Positions 35,291-47,300 of a DNA stretch of 64,000 nucleotides are shown here, one piece after another. Made by a program: the position numbers and the translations under genes. The notes under the pieces were generated by a model. That model had not been told where the DNA came from, searched no databases, and was given only the letters and a program-made list of their open reading frames with translations. The stretch is from Lophius americanus (Eukaryota; Chordata; Actinopteri; Lophiiformes; Lophiidae). Position 1 is the first letter of the stretch. Every line of letters starts with the position of its first letter. The stretch lies in contig JBBDHG010000061.1 in assembly GCA_037951165.1 (NCBI GenBank), positions 605,501 through 669,500 on the forward strand, given 5' to 3'.

Positions 35291-38200
35291 CAGAAAAGTA
35301 ACTTATAGAATCATAATACAATACTTAAATATAGATGTGTTGGAGTACCGAAACAGAAAATGTTGTATTAAGAAAATGTGCAGTGGTGCTGCAAAAGAAT
35401 ATACATTTTTTTAAAAAGTACAATTGACTGACAAGAACTGTGACACTGGTTCAAAATAGTTTGTCAAACTTTCGCGTAAAGTTATGGGATGGTTGTCCAC
35501 CTCAAGGTTTAACTGTCAGTCTTTATAGCACTTTGTTTTGGGGTTAGAATGCACATTAGCTATTCTCAGTGGACTTAACTCTTTTCAGTTCAGTACAGTG
35601 TATGTCATCCTGTTCCTTTTCTGGAGAAAATAAAGATAGACATAGGGTATCTGCAGTACTTTTACTGCATATACCGCAATAAAAAGTACCAAAATTAGGA
35701 CAGCAGAAGATGTGGACAGGAGTTTGGGTGACGGGCTAGAAAACTGGTAACAAGTTCAAGGTATTCCGTTTTCTAGGGGTTTATTGTCATTGGTCAAGGT
35801 TTGTGTTATTATTTACTGTACTGTAGTCTTTTTTTATTGTAAGTAAAATATTCCCTTGGGGTTGGTACCCAGCCAGACAAAGCCCACAGGTTGAGAAATA
35901 CTGCTGTCTGATTGGGCTCTCTGTGTGGTAGGCCGACAGAGAGATTCGGCAGCAGCTGTTGGATGGAAAAGAAGGTCAGAATGGAGCAATTTGGCTGCCC
36001 GCCAGTGTCCAGTGTGGGGGATTGTCCCTGTATGTGTGTTTTTTTTATAAAAGCTCTAGTACAGCTGCAGAAAATTGTTTGGTTGTAATTCAGAAGTTAG
36101 TATGGCCGTCTGGTGTCTAAATCAAACCTCTGTCAGACGTTAAGACCTACTGACCCGGACTGCATTGAAGTAATTGACTCCCTGTCATTGATTAAAGCAC
36201 CATAAATTTGAAAATGATGCCAGATGTTGTAGAAGACAAGTTATGTCAATTAATTCAAAACTTAAAGCAATAGTATGCAGGAGGAACACTAAACCGACTT
36301 ACAGTGGTGCTCCTATTCTAGTTTGCACCGAAATGCTGATTTAGCCAAGTATAAAAATTGTGACGAATATACCATCAAGATGGCCTTAACTGCTTTGATT
36401 TCTTTAAGGACCGGCGTTCTGTTGTGATGCGGTTCAGAGGCATTGTGTTTTCGTTTCACAAAGATTATGTATAGGATCACTCAGTAACAAGGAGATTATT
36501 GTGGTCATCTGATCTTTCACCACAGCACAAGTAGTATAAAAGGCAAAGACTGTCTGAGGCAAAAGATGATTTTTTTTTTAAGAGTTTTCGATACAGAGAC
36601 TGCGATCAGGAACATTTGCGGATTGATTGAGCAGGAAAAATCATAATTTCCTCAGAATGCTCCTATTCTTAGGTAACTGGTGCAGCTCTCTAAGTGAGGT
36701 GTATTTTAATTGGTCATCATGCGGAAGATTTCAGTTAGTCTATTGTTGTATTTGAACCAATGCTTCTAAATTCACACTTGGGGAACTGTCTCTGTCTAAA
36801 AATGTATTTATTTACACCAGTCTACAATAATATTTTCCATAGCTTAATTTTTTGGAAAAATAACTGCAACTCCTAAGCTTAAATTAATTTGGAAAAAGGA
36901 AAACGTATTCTTTTTATTGCACCTTCACTAGCCTCAAGAAGAGAAACAAACCAAGCAAACCTAATAGATTTCCAATCCATGAAATTAACTGGAATTACGT
37001 TTTCATAAATTACTATTATTACTTAATATGTTGATTTTTATGTTCCCGGTGTTCTCTTTCATAATATGATGGCAAATTTAATTGATCAACTCTCTAATAG
37101 AAAATTCATAATAGCGATAGGGCTGTTTAGGGCTGGGCAATTACTCTTAGGAATATTGTAATCTCGATTCAGGCGTAAATTTAACTCAATTTCTGAAGTA
37201 CAATGTTTCCGTGGCATTCTAAGCTGCCATGAAGCCAGTACGTTGTATTCCAGCTTGTTAGTCAGGACTGGCCTTTTTAAGAGGGTGACCTTATGGGTTT
37301 TGTGTTCATGTAACGTTAGGGATTATGGGTGTTGTGGTTTGTTGTTACATGCATAGCCACATCCGCATGCTGAAGAACCTCCGTCCTGTTAAAAGTGTAT
37401 TTTTGTTGTGACTTTGAACCATTCAGTTGTAAAGCTGTATATTTATATGTACTGTTAAAATGTTGAGTACCAACTCTCTGATTCGCGGCTTCAAAGTTGG
37501 TCTGGAGGCTCGCTTAACTTAACTATCGCTATGTTAGCGTGCAGGGGCTGAGAGGTTGGAGCGCTAACATTGCGTTGCACAGGCACAAATAGGAGTGGCA
37601 GCTTCTTATACGTGACATTAGCAGTTTAAGTGTGATATATTTTAACTTTCTACCACTTCCTACCCTTCCTAACCCTAACCCTCATCTCTCGCTCTAGTAA
37701 GTGCATGGAGTTAACCCTTTAGAGCCAACATATATCTGGCTCGGTTACACAAGGACAGTGCATGGCGCTTTTTACTTTCTCATGTCATAACAAAGTGCAT
37801 TATGAAGTGAAATGAACGGCGAAATTGTTGAGAGAATTGTGATCTCAATTCTAAGCGTAAAAACATTCTCATTATAGCTGTGTTACACACCTAATGAACA
37901 AAATTGAAACCTTATTAAATGGAGAAATATTAGTGTTTCCTCCACTGTTCAATTGTGGCAATAACAACCATAAATGAGGATGTTAAAAAAATGTAAAAAT
38001 GAAATTAAAAATAATTTCTATAATTTTCTAGAAATCCTGATTGGAGCACCCATTCTTGGTTCAGATTACAAGCCTTGCGCTTATCTTCTCGTCCAGTCTT
38101 GACAATCCATCCTAGCACAAATGCAGAGATGGACTGTGTTAGCTATGTTTATTCAGGTTTTCAGTGTTATGATGCTCTGACATTGCTATGCTCTGCAATA

Positions 38201-39779
38201 CATCTCTCTGATTTCCTAGTTTAGTCTGCAATGACCGTTGACCATCACATACTATTCAGAGGTTAGGCTATTCATCATTCTGTAATGGCAGCCAATTTTT
38301 CAACACTCACTAAAAAGGTTTGCAGCTCATTTGCCTTATAGCCATACGGTTTCTGCAGTGCAGTGAGACGTTTTCTTGATGACATTGTAAAGTCAGGCTC
38401 AGAAAATTTAATCAAAGTTAAAAACCTACATATTCAACACAGCTGATGTGAAGAATGTCTTTGGCTATTATTTAAAAAAATGTGAAATGTTGCTGATTTT
38501 CTCGTTCTGTACTTTCAAAAAACATTTTTTTTAATGGCGCAAACCATTAAGGAATTAAATGACTGAGAAGCTCATATACAAATGTTTGACATGCTGGTGA
38601 ATATTATCTGTGATTGGATGGTCGTACTGCGGAAGTCCTGGGGGTCACTGTAATGAATGGTATATGGGCGCAACGCTCTATCTCTCTGCTTTGTGATATT
38701 TTTACATTTTTCTATATATCTCAAACGGTCTAGGAGTTACGGTAATGAGAAGTACAGTACGCATGTATGTTAACCAGTGATAATAGCACATGTTTGACAT
38801 TTACAATTGATAGTCATTCATACCATAAGCTTTATATATATATATATATATAAATATATATATAATTAATGATTATGCAAAAATCATGGCCTGTAGCTGG
38901 TAATAAGCTAAAGGTTTATCTAAAGTTAAAGGTGATATCAGGATGCTAAGTGATCTGATTATTTCAGAGTTGTCTTTGCTTTAAACTCATAAGGTCTCGG
39001 TTGTGAAAAGTGAGTAAGGGCAATGTGCAATTTTTTTTAGTCCAAGCAGTAGAAGCTGATGACTGGTTGCATGTTTTGTATTGGGTCAAAACCATCCTGT
39101 ACATTGTGGGTCTTGTCTGTGTGACCAATGCTAACCTTTTTATACCTATTTTTTTTTTATCATTAGCCGGCTCACCAGACATGTTGCGCACATGTCGGAC
39201 GTAATTCTTTCTTTAATTTTGTTAGTATAGCTAAGATTTAGAAGGAAAATTAAGGCATGGTTAGATAAGTGAGTTTAGGAGAGAGCAATGTAAAGTACAG
39301 CATGACTTATTTGGCCATTAGCAGTGCGCTTATATGAAAGTCAAGGCACATTTTGTATTATGAATGCCAAAAACATGAATCAGTTGTAATTCTTGACAGC
39401 CTAGTGGCTCCAGTAATGAAATGTGCAACACATTGGCAACATTAGCCCGCAGATGCAGCCTCCCAGGATGCAGCAATTTCATCATTCATTCTGCTTGTTG
39501 AAAGCTATTGCTGTGCAATGAATATTCTGCTGAATATTTCAGATTGCTTTTCAGACCTCATTCGAAGCTTTGAAGTATTAAAAATATTTGCCTTGGCCTT
39601 GGCTACAGCGATCATGATCATAAAATTTTACATGATTGTTATTCTTCTCGTGCTTATTTTATCCTACTATTATAATGGAAGTCCAAATCATAGTGTGTAA
39701 TAAAGCCCGTAATAATGAAGAGCCTTCATGCATTGGTACCTTCTCCATTATATTAAAAGGTCAAGTGTATAAAATTTGG
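35291..39779. other. pds5b intron 1, middle part
   Basis: AT-rich with no coding exon recognised. Possible hAT-type remnant at 37130-37870 (starts gggctgggcaattac and ends with a similar reversed block; weak). (TA)n at 38832-38864. Two telomere-like ccctaa units occur near 37670. Confidence 0.4.
38832..38864. repeat. (TA)n microsatellite
   Basis: About 15 TA units with one interruption. Confidence 0.9.
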
Positions 39780-40104
39780 CCGGGGGGGAGGTGGTCGAGC
39801 CGGGTTGCATCCTCCGGGCTGCCGAAGGAATCAGCTTCCTTCCTTGTGCGGTGCTGGGAAGAAGCACAGTGGTTCCCAGCGGCTGCTGGTAAGAAGGCTG
39901 ACGACCCAGCTGAGTTGAATCCTCCGGCAGTCTGGTTGTTGCTGAGCTGGATCCTCCAACAGCTCGGTGGATTCAGCTCAGCCGTCAGCCTCCTTACCTG
40001 TCCAGCTGTTGGGCATGGCAGGACACTTGGAGTGTATGAACATGAACAAGATGTTCATGTTCATGATGTTCATGTTCATTCTATGAACAAGATGTTCATA
40101 GAAT
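39780..40104. repeat. GC-rich block with nested inverted repeats
   Basis: In otherwise AT-rich intron, this stretch starts with a G run. Arms ggtaagaaggctgacg... (39888-39925) and its near-complement ...cgtcagcctccttacc (39966-39998) form a long hairpin, with a smaller ctggga/tcccag hairpin at 39854-39879. Next come palindromes built on ATGAAC/GTTCAT: arms 40036-40047 with 40053-40064, and 40081-40088 with 40094-40101. No protein-coding frame. Likely a foldback or nonautonomous element. Confidence 0.65.
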
Positions 40105-40523
40105 AGTATCAGTTCATCTGGAGATTTACATTTAAGGGAGGATTAATATTCTCCACTTGTAGCAGATTAAGACTAACAAGATTACATCAAACGCTGGTAA
40201 CCGGCGTACAAACCATGATGGAAAATTAAATCTCATTTATCAAACGATTTTTATTCCGATGAATGGAGATGATCTAATGATGATGCAAAATAATTGTGAT
40301 TAGACACAAACAATTACCTTCAGACAATTACATAATGTTACATACCAAGCCTTTAGGTCCAAATATATATGATGTTTTTTTTCAATCCCTCGAGATAAAA
40401 ATGATGAGCACTATTCAGTGTTCTGTGCGTATGTCTGGAAACTTGTCTTTTCAGGTGACCTTCAAGGTTGAGTATCTCGCTAATCTGTTTACTTTCCCCA
40501 AACTTTACACATAAACGACCACC

Positions 40524-41106
40524 GGGTGGGTTTACATGGACAGCCTAATTCCGATTAGTTTCCCAAAAAGACGTCTTATCGGAAAGAAGATGCTGAATGT
40601 TAACACCCCTTTCCGAATTAGATTTCATTCCTTTGCAAGGACGTAGTCAAAATCCTTTCGGAAAGCCTTTGCGATAACCAGTCGCTGCATGTAAGCGCTG
40701 TATTGTAAAGCTTTCTGTTGGAGTTGTATCTGCGCATGCAAGCGGGGTGACGTAATGCGCCGCTGAGTTTTTTTTCAGCGACGCATTTTAAATACGGCGA
40801 CTTCAAAAAAGAACCGGTCTGCATCGGTGAGTGATTTATTCATTTCAATTTTGAAATATTTTAACATTTTTGGACGGTTAGATTGGCGCAAAGTAACCTC
40901 TGCGCACGCCCTCTCGGCCCGAGCTCACCGAAGCATTATCGCCACTTTATGAACGGGACTGTGGAGCATCTGCGCATGTGTGAAAGTTTTTCCAATTAGG
41001 TGAGTCGATGCATATAAACACCGGGTCGGAAAAGATCACAAGTCATGTAAACAGGTGACCGAGATTGCAATTCGGAAAGGAGAGAAGTGTCCCATGTAAA
41101 CCCGCC
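40524..41106. mobile_element. MITE (nonautonomous DNA transposon), about 580 bp
   Basis: Ends are inverted: gggtgggtttacatgg at the left and ccatgtaaacccgcc at the right. This end type is common in fish genomes. Inside, TCGGAAA or its complement occurs five times (40579, 40610, 40656, 41026 and 41071 regions). A TGACGTAA lies at 40748-40755. It has no transposase frame. The right end is about 265 bp before the first coding exon of pds5b. Confidence 0.75.
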
Positions 41107-41370
41107 TAGTGATGAGTGCTTTTGTTTATTCTACAATATTTATGTTTTTCATGGAAAAGCAATTTTAAAGTGACAATTAAGTTTGTTCATCTTTTCAATA
41201 GCCTATATCCAAAATTATATCCCCTACTCTGGGCCCGGAAATACTGTTTTTGTTTTTCCATTGATGTGCAGACATTCTTTAGTGTTTTGGTTTTTAGTCT
41301 CCTCTGTATTGTCTGCTTTACATTCTTTCTTGCTCTCTTCACATTTATTGCAAACGCTCTCCGTCCTCAG

Positions 41371-44300
41371 GCTGCGTAGAGCTAAAGAGGATGGCTCACT
41401 CTAAAGCTCGAGTCACAGATGGGAAGGTGACCTACCCCCCGGGGGTCAAGGAGATCTCTGACAAAATATCGAAAGAGGAAATGGTCCGCAGGCTCAAGGT
41501 CAGTATCAGTCTCCTCTTCTACTACAGTTTAATTTGTGGTTGCATTGAATGAAGGGAGAATTTCAAGCATGTTACATTTCTGACAACATAGTGTTGTGAT
41601 GATTTCTTTTAAAGTAGATGTTTACGGTATCAATAGTTTATCATGAAATCTATTTAAATTTAAAGATGTAAATGATGGGATTTTTCAAGGTTGTTCAAAA
41701 CTAATTGCTGGAGTTAATTGTTAATGATGATAATGCTTATTGTGTCAGCAGTCTTGTACTGATGACGCATTTAATACAAGCACTAACTTCTGGTATCTTT
41801 TCTCCTCCTATTTATTCCCTACCTCTACTAGATGGTTGTGAAGACCTTCATGGACATGGACCAGGACTCTGAGGAAGAGAAGGAGCTGTACCTGAACCTG
41901 GCCCTACACCTGGCCTCAGACTTCTTCCTCAAACACCCAGACAAGGACGTGCGTCTGCTGGTGGCCTGCTGTCTAGCAGACATATTCAGAATCTACGCCC
42001 CCGAGGCGCCCTACACTTCCCCAGATAAACTCAAAGTACGCTGGTGAAGATTTTTCCTCAGATCATGAAACAAATACATAGTATTCCACCAGAATTGCAC
42101 ATTTTTTCAGCATAACATAGCCCTGTTAAACCTCCCGATCGTCACTTAACATAAAGTGACAAAAAAGATTTCTATTTTCCATTTACCAACAATTTCTTGG
42201 GAATGTGGCCTGACATTTGTGCAACATTTGGCTGGAGACATCACACTATCACGCCTAATCTCAGAACGATAGCTGTTAGGTGGGCGTGTAAGCATTTGCA
42301 AGTCCCGATCACTCTTAAAAATGTTATCTACATAATTTCTTGTTTTGGTTTGCGGTTTCAGTGTTTGTGTTCCAAGGGAAGGTTTCACATGCTGGTCATT
42401 CTAAACAATTAGCCTACAATTATCTATAATTGTTGCCCTGTATTCAAAACAAATTTTTGGTGAAAAAAGAAATCCCACCTGAAAATTTCAAATGACTACC
42501 TTTGTGTTTTTTCTCCACTGTAGGACATTTTCATGTTCATCACGAGACAACTCAAAGGACTGGAAGACACTAAAAGTGCTCAGTTCAACAGATACTTCTA
42601 CCTGCTGGAGGTACGTGACTGTGGGGTTTCTATGTCAGTGGGAAGGTTGGTGTCTTAATTTATCAAATCTATGTTCGGTTCTGATTGTGGATACTTAAAA
42701 ATACCTCATGAATCTATGTCAGGTCGTCCTTCTATGCTCTAGTGTCGTGCTAAGTGTCTGCAGGTAGTTAAATAAATAAAACCGTAAGCTCTCTAATCAT
42801 CTACTGTTTGCTGAGAAGAGGAAATCTTTTGGCGAGGCAGCCTAACAAAGCTCTCAACCTGTTGTGAAAGTCGATAAAAGTTTGAAATCTTAATTGATTA
42901 CGTATATCTAAACCATTGAAATAATATTTTTAGCTCATGGGTAACCTCTGTGTTAAATTAACTTGAAGGCAAGTGTTGATGTGGCGATGTGGAGGAAGAA
43001 GCTGTGGCAGAATGACATTTTCCCTCTTCAGTAGTCCTACAGAAGCTTAAAGGAAATGTGTTTATCTCTATCTGCAGAGGTCTGGTAGTTTTGAGTTTCA
43101 CCTCCCTCAGGCTAGCTCAGACTCTGGGTCTATCTAGATGATAACATTTTTTATGCCATCAAACAGTAACCCTTAATCCCCCTGAATTTTTAAGGAGCCG
43201 ATTTGGTTCATCAATGTTTAGGTTTTGGCTTTTGTGTTTGAATTTGCCTTTCAGTCATTTGTTGTGTTTGGCAACAATAAGATGAGTAGAATCCAATAGT
43301 GTCGTGAAGGGGTTTAATTGAATGTGAAAGAGGAACCTGAACCAATCTCAGACGAAACCAAAAAGCTTGTTTTAGAAATGAGTTATACAAACACTGAAGT
43401 TTAAGCTTGAACTGTAGCTTGACTAGTCCTAAAAAAATAAGCTCTGAGTTTGAGTTCTACAACAGTGCTTTGAATTTATATTAACTGGAGTCAGAAATAT
43501 GAATGCATGCCACTACTGTGACGGTGATTATAAATTTGCCTGTGCGGTTATTTAAGGTATTGTGTAGACAACACAATAGTTGAGAGTTAGAGAAAATGCA
43601 TGGTTTTCAATGGATAAGTTATTTTCCAATCACCAACAAAGAGGTAAAAGAAGCAGAAGATCATAAAAAAAGATGATCAATGACTGTGTTTAATGGTCAA
43701 TCATTTTACTTTTACATCAACAGAGGAACGTCTAGTTTATTTTTCTACCAACTCCTCTTAACTTTTAGTTTAAAGTATATTAACCTGTTTTAAAAGTCAG
43801 ATTTATCCCCACTGGATTGCTGCTTGATTCAACTGAGATGTCTGAGAGTGAAGCAGATTTCCCCTTGCAGTGGGATGTGTGTAATTGTCCTCAAACTACC
43901 CCAGTGCGGTTGTATGTTGTTTTATCTCCGCTATAAGAAAATAATGCATACAGCTACAGCGAAAATGCTGATCGTAATATTAAAAGTTGCAAAATAAGAG
44001 ATAAGATGATACTAGAACATTTTATTGAGCACAGTCCACTCATTGTTTACCTGAATTCAATTTCCATAATGGGTGATTAAGTTTTAAAATAAATTTCTCT
44101 ATAGATAGTATGTATTCAGTTGTAACCTGGCGATGACCCGAACAAAATGCAGGTGTTATGTGCTAAAACTGAGAATATGAATACACTTCAACCCGTTATA
44201 ACGATTTTGGTGATTAGCATTTGAAAAGATTCCATTGTTCAAACTCGCTGGATATTTCCTCTAAAGAATTCTCATTCGTCTATTTTTCAATTAAATTTAT

Positions 44301-47300
44301 TTTTGAACAGTATTTAAAGTGTTACTCAAGTGTCTTAAAATTTATGTTAACTTTAAAAATCCCTCCTAAATGCATTTTGCCAACTCTGCTTTCAGCTGCA
44401 CCATCATTGTTGTCCCTATGAGATAATTCACATAGCCTCTGATGCTAATAGAATGCTAATAATGCAAGGGATGTTCAGTGTAACTAAACAACAGATGAAA
44501 AGATTATTTACATGTTTAATTGATGAGTGTCATATGTATCCAAAGCTCTTACGCATTAGTTTTATTTGACCGCTTGTTTTTTCTAGCTAATTGAAAGTGA
44601 TTACAGTCCATTTTTCATGTAATCGTTAGTCTGCTTTAGCTTTATGGAACTTTATAGGAACATTTTCAGTTCATGGTGTAAGTCCAATAAATGTCTCCCT
44701 TCACTATCACTACTCGACACCAAACAGCAAAGTGTAACAGTTGGCTACTCGCTGGTGGACGTAGTGGAGCGTTTAGCAGCCGGAGACGTACTCCGCTGGA
44801 GGTGATGGAGACTAAAAAAGGACGTATGAAAAAGAAATAGCGTGGGAAATAAATTATACTCGCCTGGTGCCCAGAAACTCAGCTGAAAATGAATGTTAAT
44901 GTTTCTCTGTGGGTGTTTTTGCCCAGAAATAATGTCAGTGTTTCATCTCAAGCAAGATGCATGATACAAATTTCCATCTTTAATTTCTCAACTTTGAAAT
45001 GACCACAGTAAGACAGGCAGTGAATGTTTCCATTGTATCATTAAACATTTTATAAAAGAGAGTTCATCTTTTGAACATGCTCATCATCCAAAGTAGCAGA
45101 AGCTGTAACTGATACTTTATTACAAAGTAATAGTGAGGGATGGCAATTATCCCTTGTAAAATTGTGACCTTGAGTTATACCTTTTTGCAAAATATAACAA
45201 TTCTGCAGCATTTTCATTCAGAATATCAGCTGCACCAAAGGTTAGGCCCAATTGTCTCGCTCAACAAATGAGAACAGGTTGTTAAATCACCAGTGGATTT
45301 ATTTATTTAATTAGATTTTCATTCTGAGGTTCAATATTGAGGTAAGACTTAAGTTTTTTTTTATTCTGAGAAGATGACGGAAGTCCAAAACATGAGCAGT
45401 TTAAGCAATGTTTTGCCAAATAAGTCATCAAAGTAACCGCATCACTCGAGATCTACTGGTCTAAAAAAAAAAAATCAAATGTTTACATAGAAATAGTGAC
45501 TCCCAAGATTTCTCGGATTCCCAAATCCCCGTTAATCAAATATATAATTTTAATATTGGTGGAATTTTGGAAATATTTTGAAAATTATTATGAAAGTCAA
45601 TACACAACCATTCTCTCACCATATTCTTCCTTTCACCGTCCTAGTTTTTATCTGCATTGTCACTAATATCCTGTCTCCCCCCATTTTTTCAGAACATAGC
45701 ATGGGTGAAGTCCTACAATATTTGCTTTGAGCTTGAAGACAGCAATGAGATCTTCACTCAGCTTTACAGAACACTCTTCCAAGTCATCAAGTAGGTCAAA
45801 ACTCATCAGTGCAATATTTGTGTCTACATATCCATCGTGGTCTCACATGTTGGTATGTGTGTCCAGCTTTTCCCCCCAACTCTGAATTATTAATAAGTAG
45901 CGGTCCACCCGCCAAGAAAACAAAGTACTCCATATCCTGGCGCTGTCACCGTGATTTTAAAACCCTTTCTGTTAATTTTCTAGTTCCTTGATTTGGCTTC
46001 GCATTGAATCTGCTGGTTTTGGCTCATTCATGTTAAAACATTGTCAAAACCTCTTTCCAGTCCTACCATCTCACCAGCGGGTTCCTGTTCAGACAGACAT
46101 CAATTCTGCACCGTTTCTAAATTTGCTGCAGACTGAGAGGCCGAACAACAATGACCCCGAGTGAGATGCTATATAAACGCAACATTCCCACTTGTGTCTG
46201 GTTAAAAGCGGCGAATTGATTACCCTCCCTCCACTCCTTCTTCCTAACCCTGCTATCCGCTTCCCTCTGTTGCACACAACCTTGAGGTTTGAATTTTGCA
46301 GTACAGATTTTGGCTCTCTGCCATTGGTACAATGTGTTGTGTTTTTGTGTGCCTGTGTGTCTGTCAAGGTTGTGATGCCAGCACAATACTTTTTAATTAT
46401 AAAGGGAGAATACATAGAGCTCATCTTTCCATCTATAATACATTTATTGAGTTAGAAAGTGGAGAGAAATGCTATCAGCGGCGGTGTGTGTGTGTCTAAG
46501 AGAGAGACACTCCGCAAATGGGAGGTAATGAGACTAGAAATGTCTGTCAATGGTGAGGAGAGTAAGCACTGAGATATAAATATTGTTAATTAAGTTTACC
46601 CCCCATGTCAAATGTAGTACAAGCAAGTACAACCAGCCCATTTTTAATCAGTGCATTACACATAATATTTGTGAGGCACGACGGTTCTCAAAACAAGAGG
46701 TCAAGAAAGTGGAAAAACTGCAAAGTAATTTGTACCAACGAATAAAGCTTGTGTTGCAGTAAAATAAATAAAATTACCTATTCTCGTGATGACTAGGTAG
46801 TGAACAAAAATAGTGCTTAAAAATATAAGGCATATCAAATTTTACTCAATTAATGCTGAGTTGCTGTTTCAGTAAGAACAATTGTTGAATTTCAGATTTT
46901 AAACTGTGCAGTGATGCCATCGTTAACCTATGACCCTTTTTTGTCTCATTTCATTAGCAATGGCCACAACCAGAAGGTGCACATGCATATGGTGGATTTG
47001 ATGAGCTCCATCATCTGTGAGGGCGACACAGTATCGCAAGAACTGTTGGACACCGTGTTGGTCAACCTGGTCCCTGCGCACAAGGTCTGTGCTCCACCAC
47101 AAAAAGCAACACATAGTCATGTCAACACAAAACACAGTCTCAGCGAATCTTGAACCTGATATGAGTGACTTGATGTAGTCAGTAGACTGAAGCCAATATT
47201 GTTTTCCATACCCTGCAATTCAATGAGCCCCCTGCAGGTTAGAGGAAGTAAGGCAGCATAAGAGTGTGCAAATATCTGTTGATACCTGTGCCTGCTCCAA

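Noticed and set aside
37660..37685. Telomere-like ccctaa repeats
   Set aside because: Only about two units, too few for an interstitial telomere array.
46296..46499. Open frames in a pds5b intron with a TG tract
   Set aside because: No homology, no suitable splice sites and low-complexity content.
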